26,455 bases of DNA from a virus. Each line of letters opens with the position of its first letter. The stretch's first letter is position 1. A program made the position numbers and the translations under genes. The DNA is taken from positions 1 to 26,455 of the IMG/VR virus record IMGVR_UViG_3300007265_000032. The stretch is one strand, 5' to 3'. The notes under the pieces are model-generated. The model did not search any database, was not told the DNA's origin, and worked only from the letters and a program-made list of their open reading frames with translations. Below, piece by piece: positions 15,241-23,447 of the stretch.

Positions 15241-16533
15241 TTAGTAGCCAGCAGGAACACCGAGCGCCGGGATTGCGGTGTTGGCGTTCGGGAAATAACA
15301 CCCAAGGTTAAGCCGGGCTTCGAGATACGCCACAAACGCATCGTTGTAGCCGCCCGTGGTCGTCGGCACGCGGTTCAAAATCGAGCCGGTCCGGTCGTCG
15401 AAACTCAACTTCCGCGCCGTGACTTTCAGCATGGAATCCTTGTTCAGGAAGTACAGCGTGTCGCGCGGCGCGTCGGTGTCGATGACCCACGGAATGCCTT
15501 CAAACTCAAAGGCTGTATACCCAAGGTCCATCTTCATCGCGTTGCCGTTGAACTGCTTGAGCGTCCAGCCCATGTCCACGTAGGCATGGAGCTGGGCACC
15601 GTGGCTCCAGATGCGCAGCTTGTTCAAATCCACAGCGCCGCGGGCCTGTTGAATGACCCAGATGCCGCGCCGCATGAAGTCGCGGGTCAGCGCCGGAGTC
15701 CCTGAGAGGGAAATCACGTTGGCGTTGTAGTTCGGGTTGGCGGCCCGGTTGATGTTCTGGAAGTTGGCCGCGAACGTCCCATTGTCCACGATGACTTTGA
15801 GCCCAGCCATCGCTTTGTTGAACGACCCAGAAGCCACAAGGCCATCGCCGGAAACTAGCACGCCAGCCGCCGAAGCCGGCCCGACAACGATCGTGACGTT
15901 GCCGCCAGCGGATGTCAGGTTCGTGGTGCCTGCCACGCCAAGAATGTTGGACACGGAAACGATGGTCGCGGTGCCCTTGACCGTCGAAGTGACGCCGGTC
16001 AGGAAGTCCACGGTCAAGCCGGGACGCAGGTAGCGCGCGCCGTCGCCAAGCCCGGTAACGTCTACCGTGGTGTTGACAGTGGTCGAGAGCGTTACGCCAG
16101 CGCCAGCCTTGGCAATGACGCCTGTACCGTCGAGGAACGAATACCAGTTGAGTTCCTTGACCGCCTGCACTACGGCATTGCGCACGTTGAAGCCGAGCGT
16201 CTTGACGTAGTTGGTGGCATCCCCACCGCCGCCCGCGTCGAGCGCCGCGCCGGTAAACTGCACGGGCTTGACGTAGGAGTAGAAGCCAACGATGGCGCGG
16301 TTGGTCTTTTCGGAGTCGCCAGAAGGCAACGCCCCGCCGTCTCCGTACCAGGCGTGCTGGCCGTTCGGAGCCATGTGGACGGGAATTTCCAGCCCACGGT
16401 TGGAAATCATGGTGCCGGAACCTTCAAACACATCGTTCCAGAGCACCGCTGCGGTACTGAATTGCTTCTCTACTCGTGGATTGAATACCTGCTTGAAAAT
16501 CGGGTCTGCTGCTGAAAGGTCTAATTGTCCCAC
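15241..16533 (-). CDS. Major capsid protein
   Basis: A 430-aa protein forming the capsid shell. It follows the scaffold gene, and its features fit a HK97-fold coat: an N-terminal helix region (FNPRVEKQFSTAAVLWNDVFEG), a loop (NGQHAWYGDGGALPSGD), a spine-like helix (FNVRNAVVQAVKELNWYSFL), an inserted beta-rich part (about 150-235), and a C-terminal domain (TRDFMRRGIWVIQQARG ... RTGSILNRV ... YLEARLNLGC). The start is GTG; the next in-frame ATG (residue 42) would remove conserved-looking N-terminal sequence. A 7-bp hairpin lies 4 bases upstream of the GTG, over the place where a ribosome site should be. The exact coat family (P22-type or N4-type) is not determined. Confidence 0.8.
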   Translation of the reverse strand: MGQLDLSAADPIFKQVFNPRVEKQFSTAAVLWNDVFEGSGTMISNRGLEIPVHMAPNGQHAWYGDGGALPSGDSEKTNRAIVGFYSYVKPVQFTGAALDAGGGGDATNYVKTLGFNVRNAVVQAVKELNWYSFLDGTGVIAKAGAGVTLSTTVNTTVDVTGLGDGARYLRPGLTVDFLTGVTSTVKGTATIVSVSNILGVAGTTNLTSAGGNVTIVVGPASAAGVLVSGDGLVASGSFNKAMAGLKVIVDNGTFAANFQNINRAANPNYNANVISLSGTPALTRDFMRRGIWVIQQARGAVDLNKLRIWSHGAQLHAYVDMGWTLKQFNGNAMKMDLGYTAFEFEGIPWVIDTDAPRDTLYFLNKDSMLKVTARKLSFDDRTGSILNRVPTTTGGYNDAFVAYLEARLNLGCYFPNANTAIPALGVPAGY

Positions 16534-16537
16534 TTCG

Positions 16538-16555
16538 GGCCTGCTTTGGCAGGCC
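16538..16555. promoter_or_regulatory. Perfect 7-bp hairpin over the capsid ribosome-binding region
   Basis: GGCCTGC pairs with GCAGGCC around a 4-base loop. It sits in the scaffold-capsid gap, ending 4 bases before the capsid GTG, and no T-run follows, so it is not a canonical terminator. In mRNA it would mask the partial ribosome site (CAGG). It may limit capsid translation or protect the capsid message. Confidence 0.55.
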
Positions 16556-16566
16556 GCTGCGAGGTG

Positions 16567-17463
16567 TTACTTTTTGCCAGCGTACAGGGCTGCGGCTTCG
16601 CGGCCCATCTGCTTATCGTCCCAGATGTCTTTCGACTCGGTATCGCGTGAGCCGTTGACGTTCTCTGCGGCTGGCACAATTTCTCTGGCGGCATTGTCAC
16701 GGACGTTGGAGCGCCGTGAATGCTCGTCGGTTGCAGCGGCTTTGGTTTCAGCAGTTACGCGCTTGGTGGCTTCCGCGTAGTATTTCGGCACGTCGATGTA
16801 GACCCCTTTGTTGACTCGCCCCTGCGCTTGTCCATCCTGCCAAAGCATCTTCTCTGCCTTGAGCCGAATGTATTCGCGGTCGCGTGCGGTTGTGCCTTCA
16901 GGGAGTTTCGCATCGAGTTCGTCAAACGCCTTGTTCCAACCTTGGTTGATTCGGGCGTTTTCCTTCTCGGTGCGTTCCTGCTGGCGCTCATCGCGCAACG
17001 ACTTTACTTCGTTGATGAGGCTATCGAGTCGTGGGTCCGGTGCCGATGGATTGGTTCTGCTCACACCATTCTTTCCGCTATCTTCGGGATGCTCGCGCTG
17101 GTAGCGTGCGAACCAACGGTCGGAAATCACTTCCTCAAGCTGACTGGCGAGTGCCGGGTCGTTCTTGGCGATCTCGTCCAGCAACACGTTCGGGTTGTTC
17201 TTGAGGATGAGCGGCAAATTGTCCAAGGCGGTTTTGGCTTCCTTGAACTGCTTGGCCGACTCTACGGTGATTCCCATATCAGACAGTTGGCGGTACGCCG
17301 CAACGTCAGCTTCCGTGAACTGGGGTTTCGTTTCCTCTGTGACCGTTGTTGAGCCGGTTGCAGTAGGAGTGACCGTCGCGGTCTCGGCAGTTGTAGCGGT
17401 TGTCTGCTGAGTTGCGACCGTCTCCAGTTCTTCAAAAGAAATCCTCGTATCTGGTTCGGGCAT
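16567..17463 (-). CDS. Capsid scaffolding protein
   Basis: A 298-aa protein with a clear ribosome site (AAGGA, 5 bases before ATG). A Thr/Ala/Glu-rich disordered N-terminus (about 1-45) is followed by long charged helices (SAKQFKEAKTALDNLPLILK; LDSLINEVKSLRDERQQERT; RDREYIRLKAEKMLWQDG) and a basic C-terminus. Scaffolds are typically helical, charged and placed just before the capsid gene, as here. The sequence has no protease signature. Confidence 0.7.
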   Translation of the reverse strand: MPEPDTRISFEELETVATQQTTATTAETATVTPTATGSTTVTEETKPQFTEADVAAYRQLSDMGITVESAKQFKEAKTALDNLPLILKNNPNVLLDEIAKNDPALASQLEEVISDRWFARYQREHPEDSGKNGVSRTNPSAPDPRLDSLINEVKSLRDERQQERTEKENARINQGWNKAFDELDAKLPEGTTARDREYIRLKAEKMLWQDGQAQGRVNKGVYIDVPKYYAEATKRVTAETKAAATDEHSRRSNVRDNAAREIVPAAENVNGSRDTESKDIWDDKQMGREAAALYAGKK

Positions 17464-17514
17464 CGTTATCCTTCTACAGTTCCCTTGCTAGGGTTGTCAA
17501 GAGAAATCGTATAC

Positions 17515-17571
17515 TCACTTATTTTGTTCTGCCGCGCCCAGCAGGAGAGTGAGGAGGAGGAGGGGTTTCAT
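17515..17571 (-). other. 18-codon hydrophobic ORF (signal-peptide-like)
   Basis: It begins 2 bases after the SGNH stop with a GGGGAA ribosome-like stretch. The product is MKPLLLLTLLLGAAEQNK. It may be a micropeptide or the remnant of a second secretion signal. The polyleucine part is encoded by a purine/pyrimidine repeat, so it may also be chance. Confidence 0.2.
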
Positions 17572-17573
17572 GG

Positions 17574-19748
17574 CTAGTTCCCCATCGCCATTGCTTTGAA
17601 CTTGTACACATTTCCCGCGGTGCAGGTGCCTTGCATCGTGATCGTCAAGGTCGTGGCAGCTTCTACCCAAGTGGGAAAGAACGTTGCTGGAGTGGGAGCA
17701 ACAATGTCGTTGCGCGAAACCATGTACTGTGGCGTTTGCGTCCAAGTACCGTCTTTGAACGTAACGGTGATGACTGGGTTTGGCGCTGGTGTCGTTCCGC
17801 ATGTCACAGACCATGAGAATGCTTGGTCGAATCCCGCAGCCGCAGAGACGGCAGGACCAGTACCCCATCCGCTGGTTGGAACGATAGCCGCATCAGCGCC
17901 AGAATAGGCTGTGCCATTGACTCTCAGCCGTTTAAGAAAAAGATTGTTGGGCGCTTGCGAGCCGGGGTTCTGAAATATTCCTACTGTGTTAGCGTCCAGC
18001 TCCGCTATCCATGGTCCCTTTGCGCCAGTTTCGTTACTGAATATAGATGTCTGAAAAGGCGGCATGTAGTTAGTGGCTTGCCCATAGGAAGTCTTTGTAG
18101 AAGCGAGGTTACCGAAAGCATTACCGGCGAGGTCTTGAAACTGCCAACTCCGCGTTGGCTTCGCATACAAATCGAATCCGTCAATGGCCAGAATCTTTCC
18201 GCCGGGAGGGTTTAGCCCTGCGATGTCAGTGCTTAGGGTGAGCGATGTCAGTGTGCTCGTGGGGGCATTTACCCCGCCCATCCTAGGACTGGCCCCGTTG
18301 ATGAAATCATTGAAGCCGAGTTGCTGCCACAGAAGATTCGCCTCTGCCGCCTGCCCGAGCGTGGTTTGGTGTGGGCTGCTGATGTCCGTAATCCAACCGA
18401 GAGCCTTCTCTGTTGCGTAATTGAGGTTGGGATAGTAGCCATCAAAATAGATGGCATTGTTAGCCAACGCCACGCTGCGCGTTCCGGTATTCCATACGAC
18501 CTGGCAAGCATCGTTAGGTGAGATTACGGGTGATGTGCCGAAGAACAGAAAATCAACCAGAGAGTTAGCGGTTGTCCAATTTGAGGCAAATATAGTGAGG
18601 TTCGACGGCCATGACGAACTATCGCTGGCGAAGAGACAATTTGCGTTATTGGCCCCATTCGTTTTCATCTCGAACAAAATCAGGTCAGGGGCCAGTGCCG
18701 CAAACCACGGCGCAGTTACCGCCGAAGGCGTGGAGTTGGCGTTGTTTAAGGCCAGCCCACCGCGAGAAACGTTAATTATCACAACGCCGTTGATGAGGGA
18801 GTTTTCAAAAGTTGGACCAAAAACGTTCACCGTCGCGCCCGTCGCGCAGGCTTGAATTTTATACGGGCCTGTATCGGGAGCGGTGTAGGTTACGACCGAG
18901 CCGATGGTCGAAGCATTGGCAGCACTCGTTGTGCTCTGCGTCACGAATCCCGCGCCATTTTTGTTGGTCTGGAATTGGAGACTACCCGCCCCCGGCTCAC
19001 TCACGTAAAGAAGTGAGAGTTGATTCGCAACTGCATATCCGCCGCCCAAGCCAAAGAGAGCGCAACCGCCAGCAGGTATGGAGTAATAGACCCCGGTCGG
19101 GCTTCGCGTGTAGTCGTAGGCGTGAACGCTGCCGTCGATGACAAAGGCCCCACCGCTAAGGGCGTCATTTGTGACGCACGATCCACCCTGTCCCGTGGCG
19201 ATTGTTCCTTGGCAGGAAATGTCCACGCCAGCATTGCCAAAGCTATCTCGCAGCCCCGCCGCAACCGCATTATTATGAAACCCCGCAACCGAGTCGCCCC
19301 ACACCAGCACTCGCAACTGAGCAGGAGAAGCCGTCTGCATTTTGGCAATTTTGGTGAGCGTCGAGCGAAACGAAGATAGACCCCCTTGAATGGTAGGTGC
19401 GGGGCTGCTCACTGAAGAAGAGCCGCCTGCCACGACGTAACGATTCTGCGGCCCATAGCCCTGCCCAAGCAGTTGCACCGTCCACGAGGATGTGCCCGCA
19501 GCGAAGTACACGCTTAGATTCCCGCCAGAACCTACTGAGATCGGCTGCGCGACTACCTGCGTAGCGGCAGAATTACTGTAAACCGTCAAGGGGGACGGGC
19601 AGGGATAGCCGCCATCCGGCACTGGGCAGAACTGGACCTGCGCGTTCGGCGCTGGAGGATTAAGCTGGTAAGGAACGCCTTGACCGCGGGCGGCAGGAGC
19701 CAGCAGGAGGAGCAAGGCCGGTAAAAACCTTTTACCGCGTCCGGCCAT
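17574..19748 (-). CDS. Secreted-type SGNH (GDSL) hydrolase with tail-like domain
   Basis: A 724-aa protein. The start at 19748 overlaps the portal stop and has AAGG upstream; the frame extends to 19961 but only shadows the portal gene. Residues 1-24 form a signal peptide (RFLPALLLLLAPAARG). Residues 25-110 are a small beta-domain. The hydrolase has VLVWGDSVAGF with Ser153 (block I), NVSRGG with Gly330 (II), KTNGANN with Asn364 (III), and DISSPHQTTLGQ with Asp455/His460 (V), so the full catalytic set is present. The C-terminal part (about 485-724) is beta-rich and may bind carbohydrate. Such enzymes deacetylate or de-esterify surface polysaccharides; the substrate here is unknown. A signal peptide is odd for a virion part, so it may act as an exported host-surface modifier. 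Confidence 0.7.
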   Translation of the reverse strand: MAGRGKRFLPALLLLLAPAARGQGVPYQLNPPAPNAQVQFCPVPDGGYPCPSPLTVYSNSAATQVVAQPISVGSGGNLSVYFAAGTSSWTVQLLGQGYGPQNRYVVAGGSSSVSSPAPTIQGGLSSFRSTLTKIAKMQTASPAQLRVLVWGDSVAGFHNNAVAAGLRDSFGNAGVDISCQGTIATGQGGSCVTNDALSGGAFVIDGSVHAYDYTRSPTGVYYSIPAGGCALFGLGGGYAVANQLSLLYVSEPGAGSLQFQTNKNGAGFVTQSTTSAANASTIGSVVTYTAPDTGPYKIQACATGATVNVFGPTFENSLINGVVIINVSRGGLALNNANSTPSAVTAPWFAALAPDLILFEMKTNGANNANCLFASDSSSWPSNLTIFASNWTTANSLVDFLFFGTSPVISPNDACQVVWNTGTRSVALANNAIYFDGYYPNLNYATEKALGWITDISSPHQTTLGQAAEANLLWQQLGFNDFINGASPRMGGVNAPTSTLTSLTLSTDIAGLNPPGGKILAIDGFDLYAKPTRSWQFQDLAGNAFGNLASTKTSYGQATNYMPPFQTSIFSNETGAKGPWIAELDANTVGIFQNPGSQAPNNLFLKRLRVNGTAYSGADAAIVPTSGWGTGPAVSAAAGFDQAFSWSVTCGTTPAPNPVITVTFKDGTWTQTPQYMVSRNDIVAPTPATFFPTWVEAATTLTITMQGTCTAGNVYKFKAMAMGN

Positions 19749-22104
19749 TGCGCCTTTTCTGTTGCGAAGATTCAGACATGCCGCGGCGGCCTGTGCGGTT
19801 CTGGTTTCCACCGGGCGGCTGAGGCCGGTTGGGTTTCGCGGCAGCACCAGCCTGCGCTCTGTTCTGTCGGAACTGCGCATTATCATTGGGGTTTTGCTGC
19901 TCCCCGCCTTGCTCTGGCTGGCCTCCCGCTTCCGTATGCGCGCCTTGAATCGCGCCGGCAATGGCCATCTTGGTTGCTTTGTTTTGGATGTGATCGAGGA
20001 AATGCTGTTGAGTCGCTACCTTCACTTCAGGTGGCTGTGTATCAAACTCATCGGAGTTGGCCCAATGTGAGAGCGAATCCATGTGCGCGTCATCGTTCTG
20101 CCAGATAGCAGGCTTCGGGAATTGCCCTGTTTGTTTCGCGCCGTCAATCTCTTTTTGCTGCACTTTCTCGTCGCCGCTGTAGGAATCGAGGTCCGTGGGC
20201 ATCTGGTAGAGTTCGAGAACCTTACGACGGACGGGCGGAGGCAACTGCGGATTAAAAGCCCCGGCAGAGATGGCCTGCACGAGCGATTGCTGCTTGTTGA
20301 AGTCCTCGGGGATGATTCGCGCAACGATGCGCACGCGGTCCATCTTGAGCAGTTCCCCGCGAAGCTGCTTGAACTCCCACTGCCCGTTTACGCCCATTGC
20401 CGCTTGCACGCGGTCATCGAGCCAGTTCTTTGCCGCCAGTTTCAACATCTGCACGGCCCACAATTCGTTCTGCTCTTTGTACATGAGCTGCAAAGGCCCG
20501 AGCATGGCCTGTGAACGTGAAACGGCGTTTTCTTGCCCGCCGAACGTGTTGATTCCCGGCTCATGCTGACCGATCGCGGCGGGAGAAACGCCGGAGTGAA
20601 ACTGCATATCCTGTAAGCGGGTGTTCTTCCATGCCCAGACATCGGGAGAAATCTGCCCACCAGGAAACCATTTCACGACTTGTTCAAGATTGCGCTGGCC
20701 GAGATTCTTTACTTCCATCACGTAACCGGCGTCGTTCCAGATGTTATTTTTGTCCACCTTCTGCGCGTCGGCCATCATTACCGGCATGGTGTTCCAGTCC
20801 ACATGGCGCATCAACATGCGGTCGCATTCATCGTTCTGCATCTGGATGGGAATTAGATCGTCGTCGCCGTCGCCCCAAACTCTGCCTTCGACGTGGATGT
20901 GCTTGAAGTGCGTCCAATGGTCGTCCATCGACTCGTTGCGCGTTTCGAGCAGGCAATCATCGGTGACAGCGCCGTAGAGTCCGTCCTTGAACTGTTCCGC
21001 TAATTCGGAATCGAAATAGTACATGTTGGGCCGGACCCAGCCCTGAATCAGTAAAGATTTTGATTGCGCGGTGGCTCGTTCGTACCAGCCGGGATACTGC
21101 GTTGGGTCGTTCGGTAAATCGGCGGCGGCTTGCTGATAGATAAGTCCGATGTCCTCGGAAGCGGTCATGCCCTCGACGGGCGAAGAGTTCGCGCCGAAAT
21201 CAGCCTTCGGAAAAGTGGCGTGTAGAGCTACTGTATCCGCCATGCGCACGCGCAAAAAGAACGGAGCGACTGAAAGTGACTTGGACGACGAGCGCATGTA
21301 TGCCTCAAACGGCCATACCACTTCGCACATCTCCTGCCCTTTGGGATAAGAAGTTTTCCCCTTGAGCACTGGAACTTGGCCCATTTGCGGAGGGATATTC
21401 ATGGGTGGCATCTGCGCGTCGGGGCCGCACTGCGGACAAACATCGGCATTACCTTGGCCTTGCATTCCGCACTGCGGACAGTAGAACTGTCCTTCCGCGA
21501 CGGCCATCTCGACATCTTCGTAGACGGGCGCATCTTGGAAGCCATAGCGCGGGTCAACGGAGTAGTAGGAGTAGCGGAAAGAGTTGCCATACAGCCTGAG
21601 ATTTTGCGCTTCGATGGCTCGGATGGCATCGTAGCCGATGTTTTCCTTAATCATCTCCAGCGCGGAGCGCGCGGCGGAAGCTACGCCTTGAGACTCAGGA
21701 TCGGGGCTTGTTGGCTGGGCGACAAACTCAGGAGCCGTCTGAACGTACATGGCCGTGCCGTACCGGATATAGCTGCGATAATAGTTAGAGGCGAATCCGT
21801 ATTCAGCAGAATTAACGCCAAGGCTGTCGAACGTGAACCCGATGTCACTGAGTACGGAATCGTGGTACCCCCCGAAAAAGAGATGGTTACGGAACCATTT
21901 TCTGTGGAGCTGGAGTTTTTCATACTGCGCCTCGTAATAGAATCTTTTCAGCAGCCACTTAATGCGCTCTTCTTTCTTCTGCGCGCGAGGATACTCCGGC
22001 ATCCCTTTCCATGCTTCGCGCAGCTTGTCGCGCACCAAATCATCTTTGCCGCCCTTGAAGAGGTCGGTGATGCGGCCCATCATCCCGGTCAGAGCGGAGG
22101 CCAA
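19732..22104 (-). CDS. Portal protein with inserted zinc ribbon
   Basis: A 790-aa protein forming the DNA entry/exit ring. It starts with TTG directly at the upstream stop (TAATTG), with AAGGA 6 bases before it; the next ATG (residue 8) has no ribosome site. The helical N-terminus, the long stem-like region (DVWAWKNTRLQDMQFHSGVS, GQHEPGINTFGGQENAVSRS) and the Pro/Gln/Asn-rich basic C-terminus fit large podovirus portals. Unusually, residues 209-226 carry CPQCG, ten residues, CPQCG: a complete four-Cys zinc ribbon inside the wing region. It follows the terminase cluster and precedes the scaffold/capsid genes, the usual order. Confidence 0.8.
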   Translation of the reverse strand: MASALTGMMGRITDLFKGGKDDLVRDKLREAWKGMPEYPRAQKKEERIKWLLKRFYYEAQYEKLQLHRKWFRNHLFFGGYHDSVLSDIGFTFDSLGVNSAEYGFASNYYRSYIRYGTAMYVQTAPEFVAQPTSPDPESQGVASAARSALEMIKENIGYDAIRAIEAQNLRLYGNSFRYSYYSVDPRYGFQDAPVYEDVEMAVAEGQFYCPQCGMQGQGNADVCPQCGPDAQMPPMNIPPQMGQVPVLKGKTSYPKGQEMCEVVWPFEAYMRSSSKSLSVAPFFLRVRMADTVALHATFPKADFGANSSPVEGMTASEDIGLIYQQAAADLPNDPTQYPGWYERATAQSKSLLIQGWVRPNMYYFDSELAEQFKDGLYGAVTDDCLLETRNESMDDHWTHFKHIHVEGRVWGDGDDDLIPIQMQNDECDRMLMRHVDWNTMPVMMADAQKVDKNNIWNDAGYVMEVKNLGQRNLEQVVKWFPGGQISPDVWAWKNTRLQDMQFHSGVSPAAIGQHEPGINTFGGQENAVSRSQAMLGPLQLMYKEQNELWAVQMLKLAAKNWLDDRVQAAMGVNGQWEFKQLRGELLKMDRVRIVARIIPEDFNKQQSLVQAISAGAFNPQLPPPVRRKVLELYQMPTDLDSYSGDEKVQQKEIDGAKQTGQFPKPAIWQNDDAHMDSLSHWANSDEFDTQPPEVKVATQQHFLDHIQNKATKMAIAGAIQGAHTEAGGQPEQGGEQQNPNDNAQFRQNRAQAGAAAKPNRPQPPGGNQNRTGRRGMSESSQQKRRNGRTR

Positions 22105-22395
22105 TTATTTTCCTTTGAACTCCGGCATACCGGGAATGTTGAAATGGATTGCTTTTTTCTGGCGCTCAATTTTCTTTTCAATCTCGGCTAGTTTTTTGTC
22201 CACGGGGCGCGGCTCGCGATGCTCCTTGAAATCCTCTAGCAACTGCTCGACGGGTGAGGCGGGTAGTGCTTCACTGCCCTTGCTTACCAGAATCTTGTCG
22301 ATCAGCCCTTTCTGAATCCGCTGGTTCTGGCTCTCCCTGACCAACAACAGCACTGCCAAAACGACGACGCAAATCAACCAAGGAACCTGCCACAC
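22105..22395 (-). CDS. Single-span membrane protein with coiled-coil tail
   Basis: A 96-aa protein from a GTG at 22395 with AGGAG 7 bases upstream; an ATG at 22431 would add 12 residues but has a weaker site. Residues 2-19 are a strong membrane segment (WQVPWLICVVVLAVLLLV). A charged, Lys/Glu-rich helix follows (DKKLAEIEKKIERQKKA), then PGMPEFKGK at the end. This is the topology of inner-membrane spanin or holin-like proteins, but no lipoprotein partner with a lipobox is visible. Its first 125 bases overlap another ORF (58 aa) out of frame. It lies directly before portal. Confidence 0.55.
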   Translation of the reverse strand: MWQVPWLICVVVLAVLLLVRESQNQRIQKGLIDKILVSKGSEALPASPVEQLLEDFKEHREPRPVDKKLAEIEKKIERQKKAIHFNIPGMPEFKGK

Positions 22396-22447
22396 GTAGT
22401 AGCTCCTCTCTCGAATAGCTGTCCCAATCATCCCGCTGGTCGCTCAT
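22271..22447 (-). CDS. 58-aa ORF overlapping the membrane-protein gene out of frame
   Basis: The ATG overlaps the upstream stop (ATGA) and is preceded by GGAGAG with 6-base spacing, so initiation looks strong. The product starts MSDQRDDWDSYSREELLRVA and continues GSLVDLRRRFGS, a believable amphipathic helix, then turns Gln/Glu/Asp-rich. The last 125 bases overlap the membrane-protein ORF in another frame. One of the two could be a shadow, but each has its own good start site. Confidence 0.4.
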   Translation of the reverse strand: MSDQRDDWDSYSREELLRVAGSLVDLRRRFGSAVVGQGEPEPADSERADRQDSGKQGQ

Positions 22448-22665
22448 GAATTTCTCTCCGGGTGGCAGCGAGGGCACGCCTCGCGCTGCTTCAATCCCTG
22501 ATGCACTTCATGGAATCCTTCACGGAAGGGCTGTATCTCATTGGCGGGAACTACGGCGCCGCAGATGTGGCAGCGGGCAATTGCGCCGATGATAGGCTGG
22601 ATTACAGGAGCTTCCTTTAGCTCCTTGGCCTCTTGCGCGATTTGCCCTTCGAGCTGGCTATCCAT
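22444..22665 (-). CDS. Small zinc-ribbon protein
   Basis: A 73-aa protein. Its ATG overlaps the previous stop, and its stop overlaps the next ATG. The N-terminal helix is acidic (LEGQIAQEAKELKEAPVIQP); then RCHICGAVVPANEIQPF and EACPRCHPE give a CxxC...CxxC zinc-binding pair. Function unknown. It is one of several zinc-motif proteins between terminase and portal. Confidence 0.65.
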   Translation of the reverse strand: MDSQLEGQIAQEAKELKEAPVIQPIIGAIARCHICGAVVPANEIQPFREGFHEVHQGLKQREACPRCHPERNS

Positions 22666-22813
22666 GCTTGACCTTGACGGAAACTTTTTGCTTCATTTTC
22701 ACTTCGGCTTTTTTCTTGGACTTATCGCCGCCCTTGCCCTTCGACAGTTTGATTGCGGCCATGAGTAGCGGCTTCATCAGATTTCCAGAGGAAGATACGT
22801 CAGCTCCGGCCAT
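22658..22813 (-). CDS. Basic Lys-rich 51-aa protein
   Basis: An excellent ribosome site (AGGAGAG, 4 bases before ATG) and overlap with both neighbours support this short gene. The product starts MAGADVSSSGNLMKPLLMAA and ends in a dense Lys run (KKKAEVKMKQKVSVKVKHG). The highly basic tail may bind nucleic acid. No family is recognised. Confidence 0.6.
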   Translation of the reverse strand: MAGADVSSSGNLMKPLLMAAIKLSKGKGGDKSKKKAEVKMKQKVSVKVKHG

Positions 22814-23447
22814 CAATCTCTCCTATCAGCCTGTCTGCATCTTGCCATTGAAGAACATCGTCATCTCTCCACTGGCAGCAGACATCCCCAGCGGCCACGG
22901 TGATTTGCAAGGCGCGGCAGAATCCCGTTACGGATTCCCACTTCGGCTTGTCGCCTTCGGTCGTGTAGTGGTCGCAGTCGTCGCCGCCGCTTGTTCCGCC
23001 ACAATTCGCTCCACCGCATTCCTGTCCGGGTTTCGGTGCGTTAATCCAGATGAGCCCCATGTAGTCGGGGTCGGACTGCGCCTTGTAAACCGCCTCGCCT
23101 TTGTTCGGCTCTCCGTAGATGTGGCGGCTGCAACATGGCCAATACTCAATTTGCTTGGCGTCGGGTTTCGGCTCCATCGGCCAGATGATTTTTCGGATGG
23201 TAGGGCGCTTGCCAATTTCACCGCACGTCTGCGCTTTTACATTGTATTGCTGGCAGTTGTAGCAGGAAGCAGGCTCGTTGTTCATCTCCTCGGCGGTAGT
23301 GAATAGAGCTTCGCCTTTGGTGTTGATGACCGGAGCTAAACTGCTTGGCGCGGAGAACGCGCGGCGCATGGCGTTGATCTTGGAGAGCTGGCCCTGTCCG
23401 TAAATCGGAAAGCCGCCCTGCTCAATCTTCAGGTCGCTGCGAGTCAC
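22800..23447 (-). CDS. Cys-rich metal-binding protein, 215 aa
   Basis: The ATG overlaps the upstream stop (ATGA). The product has about 14 Cys in two clusters: SCYNCQQYNVKAQTCGE ... EYWPCCSRHIYGEP (residues about 60-115), and ECGGANCGG ... DDCDHY ... GFCRALQ ... DVCCQW (about 145-200). The spacing CxxC...C...WpCC resembles the cysteine pattern of high-potential iron-sulfur proteins and of short phage proteins with the same arrangement, but I cannot confirm the cofactor; zinc is equally possible. The rest is soluble and mixed. It lies between TerL and portal, where a virion-assembly or packaging accessory is plausible. Confidence 0.6.
   Translation of the reverse strand: MTRSDLKIEQGGFPIYGQGQLSKINAMRRAFSAPSSLAPVINTKGEALFTTAEEMNNEPASCYNCQQYNVKAQTCGEIGKRPTIRKIIWPMEPKPDAKQIEYWPCCSRHIYGEPNKGEAVYKAQSDPDYMGLIWINAPKPGQECGGANCGGTSGGDDCDHYTTEGDKPKWESVTGFCRALQITVAAGDVCCQWRDDDVLQWQDADRLIGEIDGRS

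Noticed and set aside
17471-17500. TTGACA with TAGAAG 18 bases on, before the scaffold gene
   Set aside because: The -10 candidate coincides with the scaffold's ribosome site, and a start there would leave no leader. Probably chance.
19749-19961. Upstream extension of the SGNH frame over the portal end
   Set aside because: The extra 71 residues are basic low-quality sequence antiphase to portal; the ATG at 19748 gives an immediate signal peptide.
21376-22191. 271-aa plus-strand ORF
   Set aside because: Antisense shadow of the portal gene.
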